From the NCBI GenBank assembly GCA_964543125.1, contig CAZIWX010000082.1:1-11104 (forward strand): 11,104 nt of DNA, read 5' to 3'. The notes beneath the pieces were generated by a model. It made no database searches, was not told the origin of the DNA, and worked only from the letters and a program-made list of their open reading frames with translations. The position numbers were made by a program, and so were the translations under genes. Shown here piece by piece: positions 6,786 to 11,104 of the stretch (positions within the stretch are counted from its first letter, which is position 1; the number at the start of each line of letters is the position of its first letter). The DNA is from CAZIWX01 sp964543125. Lineage in GTDB: Bacteria; Fidelibacterota; UBA8477.

Positions 6786-9700
6786 ATGATTCGAAAATAT
6801 ATAGGTCTCGGTATGCTGGGGATAGTCTTTGGGACGGTTCTCTTTGCCGCGGAACCGACTCTGAAATATCCCAATCGATTTGCCAAAGCAGCTGCCAATG
6901 ATCCGGTTTTGAACCGTGCCCGGGGATATATGAGTAAGGGTGAACTACAGTTTGCCACCCACAATTATGGCAGTTTTATCGAATTTGAGGACTATGCTTC
7001 ACCGTCCGGGCTATATAAAGGTTATCAATACATCAGCGATGTTTCATTTCTACTGGGCGCGCCGGGCAGGAAACCCGATGGAACACCGTATCCCTGGGCC
7101 ATGCGTCCCCGGTATGATAGCGTGGATAAACGTTTCATCCCCCATGAACTGGTTTACTGGGGGCAAACCGTTAATGAGTCCTGGTTTGATCGCGTCACCG
7201 ATAAAAAACAGGTTGATTGGGAATCGGTTGAAGGCGCCCGGGGCCGGCTGCACTCGGGTGATGTCACCGCCGGAGAGATTTATGGCGGGATTTACACCGA
7301 TACCGGTGATCCCTATCCCTTATTGGCGACCAGCGATATTCCCCTGACCTGGCCCAGGCTGCTGAATCCCATTACCGGCGTGGAAGAGCGAACCTGGCCC
7401 GGCGATTGGGCAGTGGTTACGGACCCCAACTCACCGGCTTATGGCGATACCCTGGTAGGAACCCATATTGGTGATCAGGATATTTACATGGAATTTGATG
7501 ATCGTCTGGCAAATCGGGATGAAGATCAAACCCAGGGATACCCGCTTGGAATCCGGGTTCGGGTAAACGCCCACAGCTACGGTCGTTCATACGCGGAAGA
7601 TATTGCATTTTTTACCGTTGAAGTGATCAACGAGAGTTGGAAAGGCTTTCCGTTGGATACAACCGGTGACGGCGAAACGAATATCGTCATGGTACCCTAT
7701 ATGGTTGGTCCCGATTCGGTTAATTGGCGTATTTTCCCCCGCGGTTTCCGGGGTGACCCGGCGGGTGGTTTTGACTATACCGATTTGTTTGGCGGATTTT
7801 ATTTCGATGTGGATTCTTATTCCCGGCTTGCGAATGGTAGTTATTCCGGTCGTTCCAACGATGATGATATGATGGCGTTTGATACGACTTACGATATGGC
7901 CTTTATCTGGGATTGGGATGATAACAGTAATGGAGTTCACAACCTAGCCTATTCAGCCCTAAAGCTTTTGGATACGCCGCCCGCGCCGGAGGATCTGGAT
8001 TTAGATGGTGACGGCATCGTGGATGTTCAGGCCGGTGAGCCATTGGGATTGACGGATTGGCACTGGTTTGATTGGTACAAACGACCCGGGGTTGTTAAAG
8101 CCGAGAGCAACTCTTCCGGAAGTTGTAGCAGCGGGTATGCCGGGTCGGCTGGATGCCCCGGCGCCGTTGATAAAGAAGCGATCATGTTTGCACTTATGGC
8201 GGGCGACACCAGTTATGCCAAACAGTCTTATCAGGGCTGGGATTGGCGGGGTTTCAGCGATGGTGAGGCCAATTCCAACAGCAGTAACTATCAGGACTGG
8301 TATTTCCACTCGGATGCGGCAGGGGTTTTGAATCCGCATTTCGATTCACTGGAAAAACTGTTGCAGGATTATCCCAATGGACTGGATTGTGTATTTATCA
8401 TGTCGGCCGGCCCGTTTAACCTGGTCTCCAGTGATACGGTAAGATTCAGCTTTGCCGTGATTATGGGTGATCCTCCGGATAATACGGAAACGCTGAGTAC
8501 ACCACCGGATCTGGTGAAAAACGCCGAAATGGCTCAGATTATGTACGATTTGAAATATCAGGGCTTTTCACCACCCGAGGCGCCCACCGTATCCGCAATC
8601 GGTGAAGATGGCAAAGTGACCTTGTACTGGGACTCCCGCGCCGAAGATTCCAGAGATATCGTCACCGGCGTAACAGACTTCGAAGGTTATAAGGTTTACA
8701 AATCCACAGATGGCGGTCAAACCTGGGGTGATCCGCTGACTGACCGGATTTACAATGTTTCCCAGCTTGCAGTAGGCTGGACACCTTTAGCCCAATATGA
8801 TTTGGATGAAGAGGAAGATCAAAAGCTGTATGGGAAGGTCTATAGCGGACCAGACCCCATCGCACCTTGGTTTAGCCTGGGTAATAATACCGGGCTGGAA
8901 CATCGCTACATCGACACGGATGTCATCAACGGGGTGACTTACACCTATGCGGTGGCAGCCTATGACATCGGAATTGATTCAACCGATAGTTATACGAGCG
9001 ATAATGGCGAATGGAAGATCATGTTGGAGTCCCTGGAAAATTTTAAAGGTGGCAGCGATTTACTGCCCCAGGTCGTAACGGTTATTCCCGATGCCCATCC
9101 ATCAAATGCGCCCAAAGACTGGCAGGTGGTGGGTGCTCCGGGAAATTTGGGAACCGGTAATGTTGGAGTAATTCCGGCGAATAAGACCAAGATCGAAGGC
9201 AATGACCATGTCTATCGTATCATCGTCGATGCGAAACCGCTCTATAAGGGCGGTGCTGATTCTCCGCTGAAAAATAATCCGCTTTACATCGGTAATCCTA
9301 CTTACTCGGTTATGGATACGACAAGCGGGGATACGCTCCTGGGCTGGAAGTATCATTGGGTGGCTGACCCTGATAATCCGGCTGATTCTTTGTGGATAGC
9401 CGATACTAACGCAACCCGTTTAGCCGGCCGATTACCCGTCGAAATGGGATACCGCAGTAAGCTGGGATCACAATGGGCCGGGTTTCAATTGTTTTCAGAA
9501 AACATCGAAGAAGCTATGCTTGACACCATTGAATGGGTTGGAAAATCGAAGGCGCTGGCGCCAACCTACACCTTTCAAATGTCGAATGTGCTTGGTTCAC
9601 CATTTTCCTATGCGGCGGATTATGAATTGCTATGGGGTCAACCCGACACTACTACCAACGGGAAAATCCTGCCCTTTAGAGTAAAGAATGTTACGGCAGG

Positions 9701-10304
9701 CACTCAGGTTGCCGTTACTGCGGCGGGCGGTGGTTCACCGGACCAGACCGTTAATTTTGATTTTCCGGATTTTTATAGCGGCCGCCGCCTGGCATTCCGC
9801 GAATTGAATGTTCCCGGCGTGGATTCCGGCAAGGTAAAAACGACCTATTATCTTACTATATCTTGGCCCCCGGACAGTCTGGTTGAGAATCGGCATTATG
9901 AAAATGATGATGTTACGGAAATCAAGATGCTTAAGCCATTTCATAAGGGTGATTCGTTCCTCTTTGACGCCACAACCGTTTCCGTCATGGCCCCGGTAAC
10001 GCAGGAACATCTGGACAGCATAATGGTCGTTCCCAATCCCTACATCGTAACTGCTGGCTGGGAATCTGATATCAATCATAAAGCAATCCATTTCACTCAC
10101 TTGCCGGATGAGTGCACTATTAAAATCTTTACATTGACCGGGGAATTGGTTTATGTCATTCTGCATCAGGACATATTCTCCGGCCAGGCAGAGTGGAACT
10201 TACGCAGCATGAACCGGCAGGAAATAGCCCCTGGCCTGTACGTGTTTGTGGTGGAAGCACCGAATTATGAAAAGTATGTGGGTAAATTTGCGGTCATTCG
10301 TTAG
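6786..10304 (+). CDS. Large secreted protein with FN3-like domain and C-terminal T9SS-type sorting domain
   Basis: A protein of about 1172 residues from the preferred start. The signal peptide is MIRKYIGLGMLGIVFGTVLFAA. The long N-terminal region (about 25-590) is rich in Trp, Tyr, Asp and Gly and has no domain I can name. It contains a calcium-loop-like motif DLDGDGIVD (405-413) and a Ser/Gly-rich segment with two cysteines (C447, C457), and ends in GPFNLVSSDTVRFSFAVIMGD, a block I associate with large uncharacterised secreted proteins of FCB-group genomes. Residues about 596-735 are an FN3-like domain (APTVSAIGEDGKVTLYWDS through YTYAVAAYDIG). The last 92 residues (1081-1172) start with VVPNPYIV and end with APGLYVFVVEAPNYEKYVGK, resembling T9SS type A or FlgD-like C-terminal domains. 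It lies 49 nt after the receptor and 9 nt before the PorV-like gene. I infer a surface-exposed partner of the receptor; this is not demonstrated. Confidence 0.9.
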   Translation: MIRKYIGLGMLGIVFGTVLFAAEPTLKYPNRFAKAAANDPVLNRARGYMSKGELQFATHNYGSFIEFEDYASPSGLYKGYQYISDVSFLLGAPGRKPDGTPYPWAMRPRYDSVDKRFIPHELVYWGQTVNESWFDRVTDKKQVDWESVEGARGRLHSGDVTAGEIYGGIYTDTGDPYPLLATSDIPLTWPRLLNPITGVEERTWPGDWAVVTDPNSPAYGDTLVGTHIGDQDIYMEFDDRLANRDEDQTQGYPLGIRVRVNAHSYGRSYAEDIAFFTVEVINESWKGFPLDTTGDGETNIVMVPYMVGPDSVNWRIFPRGFRGDPAGGFDYTDLFGGFYFDVDSYSRLANGSYSGRSNDDDMMAFDTTYDMAFIWDWDDNSNGVHNLAYSALKLLDTPPAPEDLDLDGDGIVDVQAGEPLGLTDWHWFDWYKRPGVVKAESNSSGSCSSGYAGSAGCPGAVDKEAIMFALMAGDTSYAKQSYQGWDWRGFSDGEANSNSSNYQDWYFHSDAAGVLNPHFDSLEKLLQDYPNGLDCVFIMSAGPFNLVSSDTVRFSFAVIMGDPPDNTETLSTPPDLVKNAEMAQIMYDLKYQGFSPPEAPTVSAIGEDGKVTLYWDSRAEDSRDIVTGVTDFEGYKVYKSTDGGQTWGDPLTDRIYNVSQLAVGWTPLAQYDLDEEEDQKLYGKVYSGPDPIAPWFSLGNNTGLEHRYIDTDVINGVTYTYAVAAYDIGIDSTDSYTSDNGEWKIMLESLENFKGGSDLLPQVVTVIPDAHPSNAPKDWQVVGAPGNLGTGNVGVIPANKTKIEGNDHVYRIIVDAKPLYKGGADSPLKNNPLYIGNPTYSVMDTTSGDTLLGWKYHWVADPDNPADSLWIADTNATRLAGRLPVEMGYRSKLGSQWAGFQLFSENIEEAMLDTIEWVGKSKALAPTYTFQMSNVLGSPFSYAADYELLWGQPDTTTNGKILPFRVKNVTAGTQVAVTAAGGGSPDQTVNFDFPDFYSGRRLAFRELNVPGVDSGKVKTTYYLTISWPPDSLVENRHYENDDVTEIKMLKPFHKGDSFLFDATTVSVMAPVTQEHLDSIMVVPNPYIVTAGWESDINHKAIHFTHLPDECTIKIFTLTGELVYVILHQDIFSGQAEWNLRSMNRQEIAPGLYVFVVEAPNYEKYVGKFAVIR

Positions 10305-10308
10305 GAGG
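10303..10308 (+). promoter_or_regulatory. Shine-Dalgarno sequence overlapping the upstream stop codon
   Basis: AGGAGG begins within the TAG stop of the FN3-domain gene and lies 5 nt before the ATG at 10314. A ribosome ending the upstream gene would sit on this site, so the two proteins are probably translationally coupled and made in linked amounts. Confidence 0.75.
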
Positions 10309-10313
10309 GCGCC

Positions 10314-11104
10314 ATGAAATCGTTACGCATCATCGTTTTCGGTTTAGTTCTGGCTGGCGCCACTTTGGGCCAGTCAAATTTACAGGATTCACTTAATACC
10401 GTCACGCCCGGCCAGGATTTTACTAAAGTGGCAACTTCCATTGGTCAATTCCTGAAATTGGAATCCGGCGCCGGTGGGTCCGGAGTGGCCGGCGCCTATA
10501 CCGCGCTGGCGCATGGAGCGGTGGCTCTCGCTTGGAATCCGGCCGGGATTGCATTCGTCAATGGTCCCGATCTGTATGTGAGCTCCATGAATATGTATGC
10601 CGGTATTTCCAACCATTTTATCGGATTCGTGTCACCGTTGGGGAATAACAATTTTCTCGGTTTTTCAGCCCAGTATATGAACTCCGGTGAAATGAAAGTT
10701 ACCACACTTGAATTTCCCGATGGAACCGGGGAAAATTTTCAGGTGCTTGATGTGGCTTTGGGCGCGACTTACACCCGCCGCTTGACGGATCGTTTAGCGG
10801 TCGGACTGACCGGTAAATTAGTGCGCGAGCAGATTTACCGTGAGGTTGCTTCCATTTTTGCTTTTGATGTGGGCTCCAACTTTGACTTGGGGATTTACGG
10901 ACTGACTCTGGGCATGGCCATTCAGAATTTTGGCACCAGTACCCGTTTTGACGGTCCGGACATGAATCAGCTAGTGGATGTTGATCCGAGCTTGAATGGC
11001 AACCCGGCACTGCCGGCACGTCTGCTAACGGAAGACTGGGCTTTGCCACTGGTCTTTCGGATGGGGTTAGTCGGCGATATGGTGGGGGGTAAGAGTCCCT
11101 GGTT
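10314..11104 (+). CDS. PorV/PorQ-family outer-membrane protein, 3' truncated
   Basis: The frame is open from the ATG to the window end: 263 complete codons and no stop, so the C terminus is missing. The signal peptide is MKSLRIIVFGLVLAGATLGQ, with cleavage near residue 20. The family signature follows: FLKLESGAGGSGVAGAYTAL (47-65 region) and then AVALAWNPAGIA (69-80), matching the G-A-Y/F-T-A...W-N-P-A-G pattern of PorV/PorQ barrels. The remainder alternates beta strands and short turns (GFVSPLGNNNFLGFSAQYMN, DVALGATYTRRLTDRLAVG, FDVGSNFDLGIYGLTLGMA). Known PorV is the T9SS outer-membrane shuttle that collects cargo carrying C-terminal sorting domains. Its position directly behind a gene whose product ends in such a domain suggests a dedicated carrier or partner. 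It could also be a general barrel of the wider family, since many paralogues are not T9SS components. Confidence 0.9.
   Translation, partial: MKSLRIIVFGLVLAGATLGQSNLQDSLNTVTPGQDFTKVATSIGQFLKLESGAGGSGVAGAYTALAHGAVALAWNPAGIAFVNGPDLYVSSMNMYAGISNHFIGFVSPLGNNNFLGFSAQYMNSGEMKVTTLEFPDGTGENFQVLDVALGATYTRRLTDRLAVGLTGKLVREQIYREVASIFAFDVGSNFDLGIYGLTLGMAIQNFGTSTRFDGPDMNQLVDVDPSLNGNPALPARLLTEDWALPLVFRMGLVGDMVGGKSPW

Noticed and set aside
6437..6964. Open frame of 175 codons on the - strand spanning the receptor/FN3 gene junction
   Set aside because: It is antisense to two well-supported genes and contains no recognisable motif.

Overview
The window looks like chromosome of a Gram-negative bacterium of the FCB superphylum, most likely outside classical Bacteroidota (a Calditrichota-, Marinimicrobiota- or KSB1-like lineage). 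This is inferred from C-terminal sorting domains with the QNYPNPFNP signature, a TonB-dependent receptor with an N-terminal carboxypeptidase-regulatory-like domain, a PorV/PorQ-family barrel, and clear purine-rich Shine-Dalgarno sequences before the genes, which classical Bacteroidota usually lack. All six genes lie on the + strand. No rRNA, tRNA, CRISPR array, insertion sequence or phage gene is visible.

Layout. Positions 1-1104 hold an SpmA/SpmB-like pair of inner-membrane 'Gate' domain proteins; SpmA is cut by the window start and the two genes abut exactly. Positions 1105-1412 are non-coding and contain a repeat element of about 130 bp (terminal inverted repeats, four exact 7-bp units, an imperfect inverted arm), then a possibly structured leader. 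Positions 1413-3332 encode a secreted Asp-box beta-propeller protein with a type A T9SS sorting domain. Positions 3333-3520 are a non-coding leader with a perfect 11-bp inverted repeat enclosing a GC-rich 10-bp hairpin, built from a direct repeat. Positions 3521-11104 form an apparent operon: a 1071-residue TonB-dependent receptor, a very large secreted protein (about 1172 residues) with an FN3-like domain and a C-terminal sorting-like domain, and a PorV/PorQ-family outer-membrane protein cut by the window end.

How the genes may work together. The last three genes are tightly spaced (49 nt, then 9 nt with the Shine-Dalgarno overlapping the previous stop) and all have signal peptides. I infer an envelope module: a PorV-like protein helps T9SS export the large FN3 protein to the surface, where it may act with the receptor in capturing a substrate, in the way SusD acts with SusC, although no SusD homologue is present here. 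The propeller protein upstream may be another T9SS cargo of the same system. The substrate cannot be read from the sequence. The receptor-FN3-PorV module and its structured leader are the best candidates for something undescribed.
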